From contig NZ_CAJPVG010000011.1 in NCBI RefSeq assembly GCF_905397375.1, positions 91,226-155,225 of the forward strand: DNA of 64,000 bases. Reading direction: 5' to 3'. A model generated the notes under the pieces. That model saw only the letters and a list, made by a program, of their open reading frames with translations, searched no databases and was not told the DNA's origin. This document shows positions 9,221 to 19,700 of the stretch, piece by piece (the stretch's first letter is position 1; each line of letters starts with the position of its first letter). Source of the stretch: Ralstonia mannitolilytica (GTDB lineage Bacteria > Pseudomonadota > Gammaproteobacteria > Burkholderiales > Burkholderiaceae). The translations under genes and the position numbers were made by a program.

Positions 9221-10075
9221 TCAGTGCAGCATGACGCGCCGCACCAGCGCAACCAGCGGCGGCCGGATCGAGCGCTCGAACCCCGGGCGCAGGCGCAGCG
9301 GCTTGAGCAGCATCTTGGCCGCCATGTCGATCGGCAGATGCGAGCGTACCAGCGCGCTCACGCGCGAATTCAGGGCCCGCACATCGGCTTCGGGCACGTC
9401 TTCCTGGCCGCGTTCGATGCGCAGCACATTGCGCAGGGCGATCATCGAGTCTTCGTTCTTGATCTCACGCAGGCGCGAGGCGAGCGCCTTCAGTACGCGC
9501 GTGCGGCCGACGCCTTCGTATGCGTTGCATTCGTTGAAGAAGCGGAAGAAGTGCTTGTAATGCCGGACCTCGTCGGCGGAGATGCGGCTGGCCAGGTCGC
9601 GCAGCACGGGCTCGTCGGCATCGGCGGCGGCCTGGGCGATGGCGCGGTAGAACGTGGCGGTGCCGGTCTCGACCACGCAGCGCGCAACCATCTCCAGTGC
9701 CTGCGTGGGCTCGAAGTGGTCGACCGAGCAGGTGACCGAGTATTCCTCGAAGAAGCGCGCGTAGCCCCGCTCCCAGTCGAATTCGGGCCAGACCGTTTCG
9801 ACGTAGCGGCGCAGCGCACGGCCGTGCTGGAGCTCTTCGCGCTCCCAATGGGAGATCAGCCAGTGCGCTGTTTCCGGGCGGTCGGCGTAGTACTGGGCGA
9901 GGTTGCCGGCGTAGAGATCGGAGCCGCTCTCGATGAACGAGGCACTGGCGACGAGGTAGAACAGCGTGCGGTTTTCCCGCACGCGTGCGACGTCGATGCT
10001 GTCGTAGGCGATCTCCTGGATCGTCCAGGGCAGCTGTCCACTCGCGGATTCGGTTTGTAGATGAACCTGTGACAC
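9221..10075 (-). CDS. Ferritin-like di-iron protein
   Basis: 284 aa, alpha-helical. It carries carboxylate/His motifs expected of a four-helix ferritin-like fold: EREELQHG in one helix, FEEYSVTC and ETGTATFYRAI in the next, and DEVRHYKHFF in the last. The paired E-x-x-H arrangement suggests a di-iron centre. Function is not known; relatives are annotated only as ferritin-like domain proteins. It is transcribed alone and shares the bidirectional terminator with the porin. The start ATG lies ahead of a plausible N-terminus. Confidence 0.75.
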   Translation of the reverse strand: MSQVHLQTESASGQLPWTIQEIAYDSIDVARVRENRTLFYLVASASFIESGSDLYAGNLAQYYADRPETAHWLISHWEREELQHGRALRRYVETVWPEFDWERGYARFFEEYSVTCSVDHFEPTQALEMVARCVVETGTATFYRAIAQAAADADEPVLRDLASRISADEVRHYKHFFRFFNECNAYEGVGRTRVLKALASRLREIKNEDSMIALRNVLRIERGQEDVPEADVRALNSRVSALVRSHLPIDMAAKMLLKPLRLRPGFERSIRPPLVALVRRVMLH

Positions 10076-10216
10076 GGCGCGTCCTCCGTTGGCGTGGCCG
10101 CAAAAAGCGGGCCGCCTCTAACGTGAGAATGAGACATCACGTACCAGGTTTCAAGACAGATTGGCTCGCGTAAAGGTTCCTGACAGCAATCTTCTGCGCG
10201 TCAAGTGGCGTCGAAG

Positions 10217-11464
10217 TTACGGCGATTGCGCCACGTCGCGACCGGGAAGCACCGTACGCGCGGGGCGACGCTGGGCCCGCCGCAGGCCATAGCTGAATGC
10301 CGCGAGTGCGACCAGCGCGGCTGCCACCATCGCCCACTCCACGGCGGCATAGCCTCCGGTGGCCTTCCACAGCAGCGCGCCGAGCCACGGCGCGCCGGCC
10401 TGTGCGAGCAGCACGGGCGTCATCATCAGCCCATTGAGCGTGGCGTACTGGTTGCGCGAGACCAGCTCCGGCATGGCGATCGCGCGGACCATGGTGTTGA
10501 TGCCGTTGGCCGCGCCGTAGACGAGGGCGAAGCCGATCAGCAGCGGCCCGGTGGAGACGGCCAGCAGCACGAGGGCGAGGGCCATGGCGGCATACGTCCA
10601 GGGTGCGATGCGCACCGGCCGCGTGGAGTGCAGCCGCATCATGGCGAGGCGCCCGAGCACCTGCGCCGGGCCGATGAGGGCAGCGATCAGCAACTGGCGG
10701 CTGGTTGGCACGCCTTTCTCGGTCAGCAGCGGAATCAGGTGGGCCCCCAGTACGGTGGCGACCAGGCTCGTGGCCACGAACGCCAGGACCACCGCCCAGA
10801 ACACCGGCATGTGCAGTGCCATGCGCCACGCCGAGACATGGATCGGCGTGGTCGGATCCAGTGTCGTCGCGGCGTGGGCCGCCGGCCGCACGCGAAGCCG
10901 CGCGTGGATCGGCAGGCAGACCGCCACATGCGCCAGCGCAAACAGCTGCAGCGTGTGCCGCCAACCGATGGAGTTCACGCCCCACTGCGCAAGCGGGATG
11001 CAGATCGTGCTGGAGAACCCCGCAATCAGCGTGAGGCCGATGATCGGGCGCTGATACGCATCGCCGAACGCCTGCCGCAGCACGACGAAGGCGGGGTCGT
11101 ACAGCGTCGTGGCCATCGCGACCCCCATGGGCAGCCAGAGCAGCAGGAAGGCGGCCTCGCTGCCCACGAGCGACCACGCCAGCAGGCTTGCCGCCGCCAG
11201 CACCGTGCCGACGCCCATGACGCGCCGCGCCGGCCATCGGTCCAGCATGCGCCCGACCCAGAACGAGCACAACGCCCACACCAGCAACCCCAGCGAGAAG
11301 CCGCCCGCCAGGAACGGCCGCGCCCAGCCGAGCGCGTCGTGCATCGGCGCCAGAAACACGGTGAACGTGAAATACAGCGTGCCCCACGAGACCGTTTGTG
11401 CGAGGCCGAGCAGCACGACAAGGCGCCGGCCTTCAGCCGAGGCCGGCGAGAGCATGGGGGTCAT
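10217..11464 (-). CDS. Major facilitator superfamily transporter
   Basis: 415 aa with about 12 hydrophobic segments, the usual MFS length. An inner-membrane secondary carrier; the N-terminal half has the loop RMLDRWPARRVMG, a form of the MFS motif GxxxDRxGRR. Substrate unknown. The start chosen is the ATG giving MTPMLSP; the frame is open far upstream into the Crp/Fnr gene region but has no MFS similarity there. It lies 92 bp downstream of a Crp/Fnr regulator on the same strand, so the two may be one transcription unit. Confidence 0.88.
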   Translation of the reverse strand: MTPMLSPASAEGRRLVVLLGLAQTVSWGTLYFTFTVFLAPMHDALGWARPFLAGGFSLGLLVWALCSFWVGRMLDRWPARRVMGVGTVLAAASLLAWSLVGSEAAFLLLWLPMGVAMATTLYDPAFVVLRQAFGDAYQRPIIGLTLIAGFSSTICIPLAQWGVNSIGWRHTLQLFALAHVAVCLPIHARLRVRPAAHAATTLDPTTPIHVSAWRMALHMPVFWAVVLAFVATSLVATVLGAHLIPLLTEKGVPTSRQLLIAALIGPAQVLGRLAMMRLHSTRPVRIAPWTYAAMALALVLLAVSTGPLLIGFALVYGAANGINTMVRAIAMPELVSRNQYATLNGLMMTPVLLAQAGAPWLGALLWKATGGYAAVEWAMVAAALVALAAFSYGLRRAQRRPARTVLPGRDVAQSP

Positions 11465-11556
11465 GGAGAAGACGCGTTGGCGCCGGACGAACGCCCGGCG
11501 TACGCGCATTCTAGCGACGCTGCTCCGATCGCGCGTGCCCCGTCGGCGGGGCATGC

Positions 11557-12252
11557 TCAGGCGTTGCCGCCGAACAGCCTGCGCAGTGCCGCCGTATCGA
11601 CGAGCTCGACCGTCCGGTAGTGGCACCGCACCCATCCGGCACGCTGCCATGCCTGCAGGTACTTCGAGATCGTCTGCCGCGAGCGTGCCAGCATGCGCCC
11701 CAGTTCTTCGTTGCTGGCGGCTACGGTGCAGCCGTCGCCCGCCCGGGCGAGCTGCAGCAGGCGCTGGGCCAGGCGCGCATCGGCCGGCATCTCGCTGGCG
11801 CGCTCGAACTCGTCGAAGATCAGGCGGATGCGCTGGCAGAGCTGCTGCATCAGCGCCCACATGGCGGCCGGGTAGACGGATACCACCCGCGCAAATGCCG
11901 CGCTGCCGAGCAGGATCAGCGTGGTCGACCCCTGGGCGTGCGCGCTGTGGGTGCGGCCGCCGCCGTCGATGAGGGCGATCTCGCCAAACCATTCGCCGGC
12001 GCGCAGCACGCCGTAGACGAGTTCGCTGCCGCCGCCGGTCGTGCGGCTGATGCGCACGCGGCCGCGCACGATCAGGAACATGCCCTGCGCCGGCCCGCCG
12101 TGCGGGTGGATGCATTCGCCGTCGGGGTAGGTGACGAGCCGGGTGGTGGGGGCGATCTCGGCCAGCAGTTCGGCCGGCGCATCGCGCAGCCAGCCCTGGG
12201 CCAGTTGGGCGGGCGTCGGCGCCGGAGCGGTATGGGAGACGTCTGCAGGCAT
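11557..12252 (-). CDS. Crp/Fnr-family transcriptional regulator
   Basis: 231 aa. Cyclic-nucleotide-binding-type beta barrel at about residues 25-135 (GMFLIVRGRVRIS, GEWFGEIALIDG), a dimerisation helix, then a Crp-type winged HTH at about 155-225 (ASNEELGRMLARSRQTIS). No N-terminal cysteine cluster is present, so it is not an oxygen-sensing Fnr. The GEIALID block resembles the cAMP phosphate-binding cassette, but the arginine usually expected after it is not evident (GGGRTHSA), so ligand binding is uncertain. Gene order suggests control of the following MFS gene. Confidence 0.85.
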   Translation of the reverse strand: MPADVSHTAPAPTPAQLAQGWLRDAPAELLAEIAPTTRLVTYPDGECIHPHGGPAQGMFLIVRGRVRISRTTGGGSELVYGVLRAGEWFGEIALIDGGGRTHSAHAQGSTTLILLGSAAFARVVSVYPAAMWALMQQLCQRIRLIFDEFERASEMPADARLAQRLLQLARAGDGCTVAASNEELGRMLARSRQTISKYLQAWQRAGWVRCHYRTVELVDTAALRRLFGGNA

Positions 12253-12407
12253 GGCGGCATGGTGCAGCGATGGGCGACCGGCCCATTGTCAAGCGCTTGA
12301 CAGTCTGCGTGCAAGCGCCGGGCACAGAATGGCCCTTCAGCCGCGCAAACGCCGTCCATACGACGCGGCACCGACGCGACCATTCCGGCGACGAAGGAGA
12401 CACCCCA

Positions 12408-13037
12408 ATGACCGATCCCCAACACACCGCCGCGCGCGCGACGTTCTCCCATATGGAGCACGGCACGCGCGAGGACTGGGCCGCCATCTCGGCCGAGTTC
12501 ATGCCCTATGCCCGCGCGCTGCCCGATCGCGTGCTCGCGCACCTGAAGCTGCTCGACGGGGATTGCGGCGGCTTCCCCATCGACCGTCTCGCGCATTCCC
12601 TGCAAACCGCCACGCTCGCCCACCGCGACGGGCGCGACGAGGAATACGTCGTGTGCGCGCTGTTGCACGACATTGGCGACACGCTGGGCAGCTTCAACCA
12701 TCCGGACATCGCCGCGGCCATCCTCAAGCCGTTCGTGAGTCCGGAAAACCTGTGGATGGTCGAGAAGCACGGCATCTTCCAGGGCTACTACTTCTTCCAC
12801 CATCTCGGGCTCGACCGCAACCTGCGCGAGCAGTACCGCAACCAGCCCGAGCTGTTCGAGCGCACCGCCGAGTTCTGCGCCAAATACGACGCCGCCGCCT
12901 TCATGCCGGATTACGACAACCTGCCGCTGTCGTTCTTCGAGCCGATGGTGCGGCGCGTGCTCGCCAAGCCACGCAACTCCATCTACGTGAAGGAAGGCGA
13001 GAGCGAACTGTCGCAGCCGAAAGCCGCGGCAGCGTGA
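12408..13037 (+). CDS. HD-domain protein (phosphohydrolase or PhnZ/MIOX-like oxygenase)
   Basis: 209 aa. HD-fold metal motif: H63 (LAHSLQ), H87-D88 (LLHDIGD), H121 (VEKHGIF) and D161 (KYDAAAF), with further H98 and H131/H132. Most HD proteins are metal-dependent phosphohydrolases, but the extra histidines and the H-(24)-HD spacing also occur in mixed-valent di-iron oxygenases such as PhnZ and MIOX. No phosphonate or inositol genes are adjacent, so the substrate is open. The start has a strong AAGGAG at 12,394. Its end abuts a convergent dehydrogenase gene. Confidence 0.8.
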   Translation: MTDPQHTAARATFSHMEHGTREDWAAISAEFMPYARALPDRVLAHLKLLDGDCGGFPIDRLAHSLQTATLAHRDGRDEEYVVCALLHDIGDTLGSFNHPDIAAAILKPFVSPENLWMVEKHGIFQGYYFFHHLGLDRNLREQYRNQPELFERTAEFCAKYDAAAFMPDYDNLPLSFFEPMVRRVLAKPRNSIYVKEGESELSQPKAAAA

Positions 13038-13046
13038 CGTGCCGGC

Positions 13047-14042
13047 CTAGCCCTTCACCACATTGACGGGCGAGCCTGCCGCCCACGCCGCCACGTTGGC
13101 GAGTGTGGTGTCGGCAATGCCCGCCAGCGCTTCGCGCGTAAAGAACGCCTGATGCGCGGTCACGATGACGTTGGGAAAGCTCAGCAGCCGCGCCAGCACG
13201 TCGTCCTGCAGCACGTCGGCGGAGCGGTCTTCGAAGAACAGATCGGCCTCTTCTTCGTAGACGTCGAGCCCAAGGTGGCCGAGCTGGCCGCTCTTGAGCG
13301 CGTCGATCAGGGCGGGGCTGTCCACCAGCCCGCCGCGGCTCGTGTTGATGAGCATGGCGCCCGGCTTCATGCTGGCGAGCGCGCTGGCGTCGATGAGGTG
13401 GTGTGTGCCGGCGTTGAGCGGGCAATGCAGGCTGACGATATCGGCCTGCGCCAGCAATTCCGGCAGCGGCACGTAGCGCACGTCCAGCGCCGTCAGCGCC
13501 GCTTGCGGAAACGGATCGAATGCCAGCACGTGACAGCCGAAACCCGCCATGATGCGCGCGAACACCTGGCCGATCTGCCCCGTGCCGACGACGCCGACAG
13601 TCTTGCCGGCCAGGTCGAACCCCAGCAATCCGTCCAGCGAGAAATCGCCTTCGCGCGTGCGATTGCAGGCGCGGTGCAGCCGCCGGTTCAGCGTGAGGAT
13701 CATGCCGACCGCATGTTCGGCCACCGCGTGCGGCGAATACGCCGGCACGCGTACCACGGTCAGCCCCAGCCGCTGCGCGGCCGCCAGGTCGACATGGTTG
13801 AAGCCCGCCGAGCGCAACGCGATCAGCCGCGTGCCGCCCGCCGCCAGCGCCTCGAGCACTTCCGCATCGAGGCAATCATTCACGAACGGGCATACCACTT
13901 CAAAGCCGGCCGCGAGGGATGCCGTCTGCGCGTCGAGGTGCGCGCGCTGGAAAACGAAGTCGAAGCCGTGGCCGCCACGCGCGAGTGAGGCGCGGAAGCT
14001 GTCTTCGTCGTAACGGTGGCTGCTGAAAAAGAGAATGCGCAT
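13047..14042 (-). CDS. ldhA: D-lactate / D-2-hydroxyacid dehydrogenase
   Basis: 331 aa, the length of fermentative D-lactate dehydrogenases. N-terminal catalytic domain with LRSAGFNHVDL holding the substrate-binding Arg, Rossmann motif VVGTGQIGQ at about 150, and the C-terminal catalytic His in TAHQAFFTREAL. It reduces pyruvate to D-lactate with NADH in the cytosol. The N-terminus MRILFFSSHRYDEDSF is typical of LdhA. It is followed on the same strand by an alcohol dehydrogenase gene, which fits a role in redox balancing. Confidence 0.9.
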   Translation of the reverse strand: MRILFFSSHRYDEDSFRASLARGGHGFDFVFQRAHLDAQTASLAAGFEVVCPFVNDCLDAEVLEALAAGGTRLIALRSAGFNHVDLAAAQRLGLTVVRVPAYSPHAVAEHAVGMILTLNRRLHRACNRTREGDFSLDGLLGFDLAGKTVGVVGTGQIGQVFARIMAGFGCHVLAFDPFPQAALTALDVRYVPLPELLAQADIVSLHCPLNAGTHHLIDASALASMKPGAMLINTSRGGLVDSPALIDALKSGQLGHLGLDVYEEEADLFFEDRSADVLQDDVLARLLSFPNVIVTAHQAFFTREALAGIADTTLANVAAWAAGSPVNVVKG

Positions 14043-14101
14043 GGCGGTGGGGCAAGCGGACGTGATGCCTGCAGCTTACTCGCACCGCCGGGTGCCGGCG
14101 C

Positions 14102-15124
14102 TCAGAGCGTCAGGACGATGCGGCCATCCACCTTGCCGGCCTTGAGATCGGCGAACACCTGGTTGATGTTGTCGAGCTTGTCGCGGTGAATGTGGGCCCG
14201 TACCAACCCCTCGGCGGCAAACTGCAGCGACTCCTGCAAGTCGCGCCGCGTGCCCACAATCGAGCCCCGCACGGTGATGCCGTTGAGCACCGTGGAGAAG
14301 ATCGGCAGCGGAAAATCGCCCGGCGGCAGCCCGTTGAGCGAGATCGTCCCGCCGCGGCGCACCATGCCCAACGCTTGAGCAAAGGCGCTGCGTGACACCG
14401 CCGTCACCAGCACGCCGTGCACACCGCCGATCTCTTTCTGGATCACGGCCGCCGGGTCTTGCTGCGAGGCATCGACGGCGAGCTTGGCCCCCAGCTCGCG
14501 TGCCAGCGCCAGCTTGTCGGACGCGACGTCGACGGCCACCACGTGCAGGCCCATCGCCATCGCGTATTGCACCGCCACGTGCCCCAGGCCGCCAATGCCG
14601 GAAATGGCGATCCACTGGCCGGGGCGCGTATCCGTCATGCGGATGCCTTTGCAGACCGTCACGCCCGCGCAGAGGATCGGTGCGATCTCTTCGAAGCTGA
14701 CCTGCGCGGGCAGGTGGCCGACGTAGTTCGGGTCGGCCAGTACGTATTCGGCATAGCCGCCGTTGACGGAGTAGCCGGTGTTCTGCTGCTCGTGGCAGAG
14801 GGTTTCCCAGCCACTCAGGCAGTGCTCGCAGTGGCCGCAGGCGGTGTAGAGCCAGGGCACACCCACGCGGTCGCCTTCCTTGACGGCGGTTACGCCTTCG
14901 CCCACGGCTGCCACATAACCCACGCCTTCGTGCCCGGGGATGAACGGCAGGCTGGGCTTGACGGGCCAGTCGCCCTCGGCGGCGTGCAAGTCTGTATGGC
15001 AGACGCCCGAGGCCGCGATCTTGACAAGAATCTGCCCGCGCCCAGGTGTGGGAACCGGCACTTCCTCAATGCGCAAGGGTTCACCAAACGCATGGACTAC
15101 CGCGGCTTTCATCGACTGGGCCAT
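14102..15124 (-). CDS. adhP: Zinc-dependent alcohol dehydrogenase (AdhP type)
   Basis: 340 aa medium-chain dehydrogenase. Catalytic zinc ligands in GVCHTDLH and the GHEGVG block; structural zinc cysteines in CGHCEHCLSGWETLC; NAD-binding GIGGLGHVAVQ at about 175. It oxidises primary alcohols to aldehydes or the reverse, in the cytosol. Length and N-terminus match ethanol-active AdhP proteins. It lies about 60 bp upstream of ldhA on the same strand, so co-transcription is plausible. Confidence 0.92.
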   Translation of the reverse strand: MAQSMKAAVVHAFGEPLRIEEVPVPTPGRGQILVKIAASGVCHTDLHAAEGDWPVKPSLPFIPGHEGVGYVAAVGEGVTAVKEGDRVGVPWLYTACGHCEHCLSGWETLCHEQQNTGYSVNGGYAEYVLADPNYVGHLPAQVSFEEIAPILCAGVTVCKGIRMTDTRPGQWIAISGIGGLGHVAVQYAMAMGLHVVAVDVASDKLALARELGAKLAVDASQQDPAAVIQKEIGGVHGVLVTAVSRSAFAQALGMVRRGGTISLNGLPPGDFPLPIFSTVLNGITVRGSIVGTRRDLQESLQFAAEGLVRAHIHRDKLDNINQVFADLKAGKVDGRIVLTL

Positions 15125-15271
15125 GAGACATCTCCGGGTTGGGGGAGATACCAGTCTGGTCGACGCCTGCCCGATGCGGATTGATGTGAGTCAACCGCCA
15201 AGGAGGGCGAGCGGGATGGGCAACACTGTTAACATGCCGGCATCTTCAGTGTTTTCCAGCGAGCCGCTGCC

Positions 15272-16711
15272 TTGCCCGTCACTCCCACCTTCCTCTGGCA
15301 CGACTACGAAACGTTCGGCGCCGTGCCGCGCCGTGATCGCCCCGCGCAGTTTGCCGGCATCCGCACCGATGCCGAGCTGAACGAGATCGGCGAGCCGGTC
15401 GAACTGTTCTGCCAGCCGTCCAACGACTGGCTGCCCGATCCGGTGTCGTGCCTCATCACCGGCATCACGCCGCAGCAATGCGCCCGGCAAGGCATTCCGG
15501 AATACCGTTTCGCCCAGGCCATCGAGCGCGAACTCGGCACGCCCGGCACCATCGGCGTCGGCTACAACACCATCCGTTTCGACGATGAGGTGACGCGCCA
15601 CCTGTTCTGGCGCAACCTGATCGACCCGTACGCGCGCGAGTGGCAGAACGAGTGCGGACGCTGGGATCTGCTCGATGTGGTCCGCACGACCTGGGCCCTG
15701 CGCCCGGAAGGCATTCAATGGCCGACGCACGAAGACGGCCGGCCGAGTTTCAAGCTGGAGCATCTGTCCAAGGCCAACGGCCTGGTGCACGAGGCGGCGC
15801 ACGATGCGGTGTCCGACGTGCGCGCGACGATTGCGCTGGCGCGCCTGATTCGCAATGCGCAGCCGCGCCTGTTCGATTTCTGCCTGGCGCTGCGCAAGAA
15901 AGACCGCGTGGTGGCCGAGATTGGCGATGCGCCGCGGCCGTTGCTGCACATCTCCGGCATGTATGGCGTGGAGCGCGGCTGCATGGCGGTGGTGTGGCCG
16001 CTGGGTGGGCATCCGACCAACAAGAACGAACTGATCGTCTGGGATCTGGCGTTCGACCCGTCCGAGCTGTTCCACATGGATGTGGCGACGATCCGCGAGC
16101 GCATGTTCACGCGCACGGCCGATCTGGCCGAAGGCACCACGCGACTGCCGATCAAGTCGATTCACATCAACAAGTCGCCCATCGTCATCAGCAACATGAA
16201 GACGCTGCAGCCCGCGCAGGCAGAACGCTGGGGCATCGACTTCGCCACGATCGAACGCCACGCCGCCATCGCCCAAGGCGCGCCCGACATGCGCGAAACC
16301 TGGCGTCAGGTGTACGCCCGCGAACTGGAGCCGATCGAAGACGTCGACCAGAACCTCTACGGCGGATTCGTCGGCAACGACGACCGCCGCCTGCTCAACG
16401 AGCTGCGCACGCTCAGCGGCGAACAGCTCGCGCGCTTGCACGCGGAGTTTGCGGACGCGCGCCTGCCTGAGCTGCTGTTCCATTACCGCGCACGCAACTT
16501 CCCCGACACGCTGAACGAAGAGGAATACGAGCAGTGGGAGCAGTTGCGCGCCGAGCGGCTGTTCGAAGGCCGTGACGGCTACATGACCTTCGAAATGTTC
16601 GGCGAGCGGCTTCAACAGTTGGGCGCGGAAGCGGCAGAGAACGGCGACACGCGTGCGCAGGGCATCCTGCAGGATCTGTACGACTACGCGCAGCAGATCG
16701 TGCCGGGCTGA
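15272..16711 (+). CDS. sbcB: Exodeoxyribonuclease I
   Basis: 479 aa. DEDDh exonuclease motifs: FLWHDYETFG (Exo I), YNTIRFDDE (Exo II) and AHDAVSDVRATIALA (Exo III), then the SH3-like and helical Exo I domains ending at a DLYDYAQQIV tail. It degrades single-stranded DNA 3' to 5' and works in mismatch repair and recombination. No ATG or GTG is available between the upstream stop at about 15,230 and the first conserved motif, so a TTG start is used here. A rho-independent terminator follows 20 bp after the stop. Confidence 0.95.
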   Translation: MPVTPTFLWHDYETFGAVPRRDRPAQFAGIRTDAELNEIGEPVELFCQPSNDWLPDPVSCLITGITPQQCARQGIPEYRFAQAIERELGTPGTIGVGYNTIRFDDEVTRHLFWRNLIDPYAREWQNECGRWDLLDVVRTTWALRPEGIQWPTHEDGRPSFKLEHLSKANGLVHEAAHDAVSDVRATIALARLIRNAQPRLFDFCLALRKKDRVVAEIGDAPRPLLHISGMYGVERGCMAVVWPLGGHPTNKNELIVWDLAFDPSELFHMDVATIRERMFTRTADLAEGTTRLPIKSIHINKSPIVISNMKTLQPAQAERWGIDFATIERHAAIAQGAPDMRETWRQVYARELEPIEDVDQNLYGGFVGNDDRRLLNELRTLSGEQLARLHAEFADARLPELLFHYRARNFPDTLNEEEYEQWEQLRAERLFEGRDGYMTFEMFGERLQQLGAEAAENGDTRAQGILQDLYDYAQQIVPG

Positions 16712-16730
16712 CGAAGCCGACGCATCAAGA

Positions 16731-16761
16731 AAAACGGAGGCCGAAGCCTCCGTTTTTTTTT
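16731..16761. terminator. Rho-independent terminator after sbcB
   Basis: Stem CGGAGGC/GCCTCCG (16735-16741, 16746-16752), CGAA loop, A-run before and nine T after. It can also end transcription of the convergent oxidoreductase gene. Confidence 0.9.
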
Positions 16762-16789
16762 CATGGCGTTGCCGAACGCTTAGCGCCGA

Positions 16790-19700
16790 TCAGGCCGCCT
16801 GCTGTGCCGCCGCCGGATCGCGCCACTGGGCCAGCAGCTTGTTCCAGCGGATGCGCGCCGCAGCCAGGTTGGCCTCCTTCACATGGCCGAAGCCGCGGAT
16901 GTCCTCCGGCAGGCGAGCCAGTTCCACGGCTTGGGCCAGCTTTTGCGCCGTCAGGCCCTGCACCAGTTCATCGACCAGCGCGCGGTATTCGCCGATCAGC
17001 GCGCGCTCGGTGCGGCGTTCTTCGGTCTTGCCGAAGATGTCGAGCGCCGTGCCGCGCAGGCCCTTGAGCTTGGCGAGCAGCTTGAAGATGCGCATCGTGT
17101 TCGGGCCAAAGCGTTGCTTGACCAGGTGGCCCTTCTCGTCACGCTTGGCCGTCATGGGCGGCGCGAGCCAGAAGTTGAGCTGGTAGTCGCGGCCGGGTTC
17201 GCCTTCGAACTGCGCGCGCAGCTTGTCGAGGAAGGCCGGATCGGTGTACAGACGGGCGACTTCGTATTCGTCCTTGTACGCCATCAGCTTCGACAGGTTG
17301 CGCACCACCGCTTCCGTGAGCGCCAGCGGCTGGCCGGCCCCCACCACGGCGGCCTCTGCTGCACGCACGCGCTCGACCACCGCGCGGAATTCAGCGGCAT
17401 ACGCGGCGTTCTGGTATGCGGTCAGCAGATCGACGCGGCGGGCGATCAGCGTGTCGAGCGAGGGCAGGGCGATGACGTCGGCCTTGGCACGCGGTGCGTC
17501 GCCTGCCAGCTTGAGCACCGCCTCGCGGTCTTGCGCCAGGTGGCGGCCCCATTCGAACGCGGTCTTGTTCTTCTCGACGGCGACGCCGTTGAGCTCGATC
17601 GCGCGGATGAGCGCGTCGTGCGTCAGCGGAACCCAGCCCTTCTGCCATGCAAAGCCCAGCACCAGCGGGTTGGTGAAGATGGCATCGCCCAGCAGGCGCA
17701 CGGCCAGCGTGTTGGCGTCTTCAAATGCGCAGGCATCGCCGACGGCCGCGCGGATGTCCGCCTCGGCCGAGCTGCCCGGGAAGCGCCAGTTCGGGTTCTT
17801 GATGAAGTCGGCCGTGGGCGATGCGGTGCTGTTGATGATGGCGCGCGTCCGGCCGTGCTGCACCTTCGACAGCACTTCGTCCGACGCCGACACAATCGCG
17901 TCGCAGCCGATCACGAGGTCCGCCTCGCCCATGGCGATGCGCGTGGCGTGGATCGAATCGGGGCGCTCGCCGATCTGCACATGCGAGAGCACCGCGCCGC
18001 CTTTCTGCGCCAGGCCCGCCATGTCGAGCACGGTCACGCCCTTGCCTTCGATGTGCGCGGCCATGCCGAGCAGGCCGCCGATCGTCACCACGCCTGTGCC
18101 GCCGACGCCGGTTACCAGCACGCCATACGCGCGGTGGATGGCCGGCAGCTCAGGATGCGGCAGCAGCGGCAGGCCGTCCATCGACACGCCGTGCGACTCC
18201 GGCTTGCGCACCTGCGCGCCTTCTGCCGTCACGAAGCTCGGGCAGAAGCCGTTCACGCACGAAAAGTCCTTGTTGCACGACGACTGGTTGATCTTGCGCT
18301 TCGTGCCCAGCTCCGTTTCCAGCGGCTCGACCGACAGGCAGTTCGACTTGACCGAGCAATCGCCGCAGCCTTCGCACACGGCGTCGTTGATGAACGCCCG
18401 GCGTGCCGGATCGGCCATCGTGCCGCGCTTGCGGCGACGGCGCTTCTCGGTCGCGCAGGTCTGGTCGTAGATCAGCACGCTGGTGCCCGGCACCTCGCGC
18501 AGCTCGCGCTGGATGGCATCGAGGCGATCGCGGTGATGCACCGTTACGCCTTCCGGGAGCTTGATGGCGGCGTTGTACTTCTCCGGCTCGTCCGTGACGA
18601 TGACGATGCGCGACGTGCCTTCGGCGTAGACCTGCGCGGCGATCTGCGGGACGGAAAGCGGGCCGTCGACCGGCTGCCCGCCCGTCATGGCCACGGCGTC
18701 GTTGTAGAGGATCTTGTAGGTGATGTTCACCTTGGCTGCAATCGACGCGCGGATCGCCAGGAGGCCCGAGTGGTAGTACGTGCCGTCGCCGAGGTTGGCG
18801 AACACGTGCTGGTCGCCCGAGAACGGCATCTGGCCGATCCACGCCACGCCTTCGCCGCCCATCTGGCTGAAGGTGTCGGTGCGGCGGTCCATCCACACGG
18901 TCATGTAGTGGCAGCCGATGCCGGCCAGCGCGCGCGAGCCTTCCGGCACGTTGGTCGACGTGTTGTGCGGGCAGCCCGAGCAGAACCACGGCTTGCGCTC
19001 GGCGGTGATGCGCGGCTTGGCGAGCGCCTTCTCCTTGGCGTCGATGATGGCGATGCGCGCGGCAATGCGGGCGCGCACGTCCGAGGGCAGCTCGAACTTC
19101 TCCAGGCGCGTGGCGATGGCGCGCGCGATGAGTGCCGGCGACAGTTCGTAATGCGCGGGCAGCAGCCAGTTGGCCATCGGCACCGACCATTCGCCGCCCG
19201 CGTTGTCGCGCTCGTCAAACTTGCCGTACACGCGCGGACGCACGTCGTCGCGGTAGTTGTACAACTCTTCCTTGAGTTGGTATTCGAGGATCTGGCGCTT
19301 CTCTTCCACCACCAGGATTTCCTGCAGGCCTTCGGCAAAGGCGCGAGCGCCCTGGGCCTCGAGCGGCCACACGCAGCCGACCTTGTACAGGCGGATGCCG
19401 ATGCGGCGGCAGGTGTCCTCATCGAGGCCGAGATCGACCAGCGCCTGGCGCACGTCCAGGTACGCCTTGCCGGCGGTCATGATGCCGAAGCGGGCCTGCG
19501 GCGAATCGAGCACCACGCGGTCGAGCTTGTTGGCGCGCACGTAGGCGAGGCCGGCGTACCACTTGTAGTCGAGCAGCCGGGCTTCCTGCACCAGCGGCGG
19601 ATCGGGCCAGCGGATGTTCAGGCCGCCCTGGGGCATGACGAAGTCTTCGGGCAGGAGGATCTGCGCACGGTGCGGATCCACATCCACCGAGGCGGACGAT

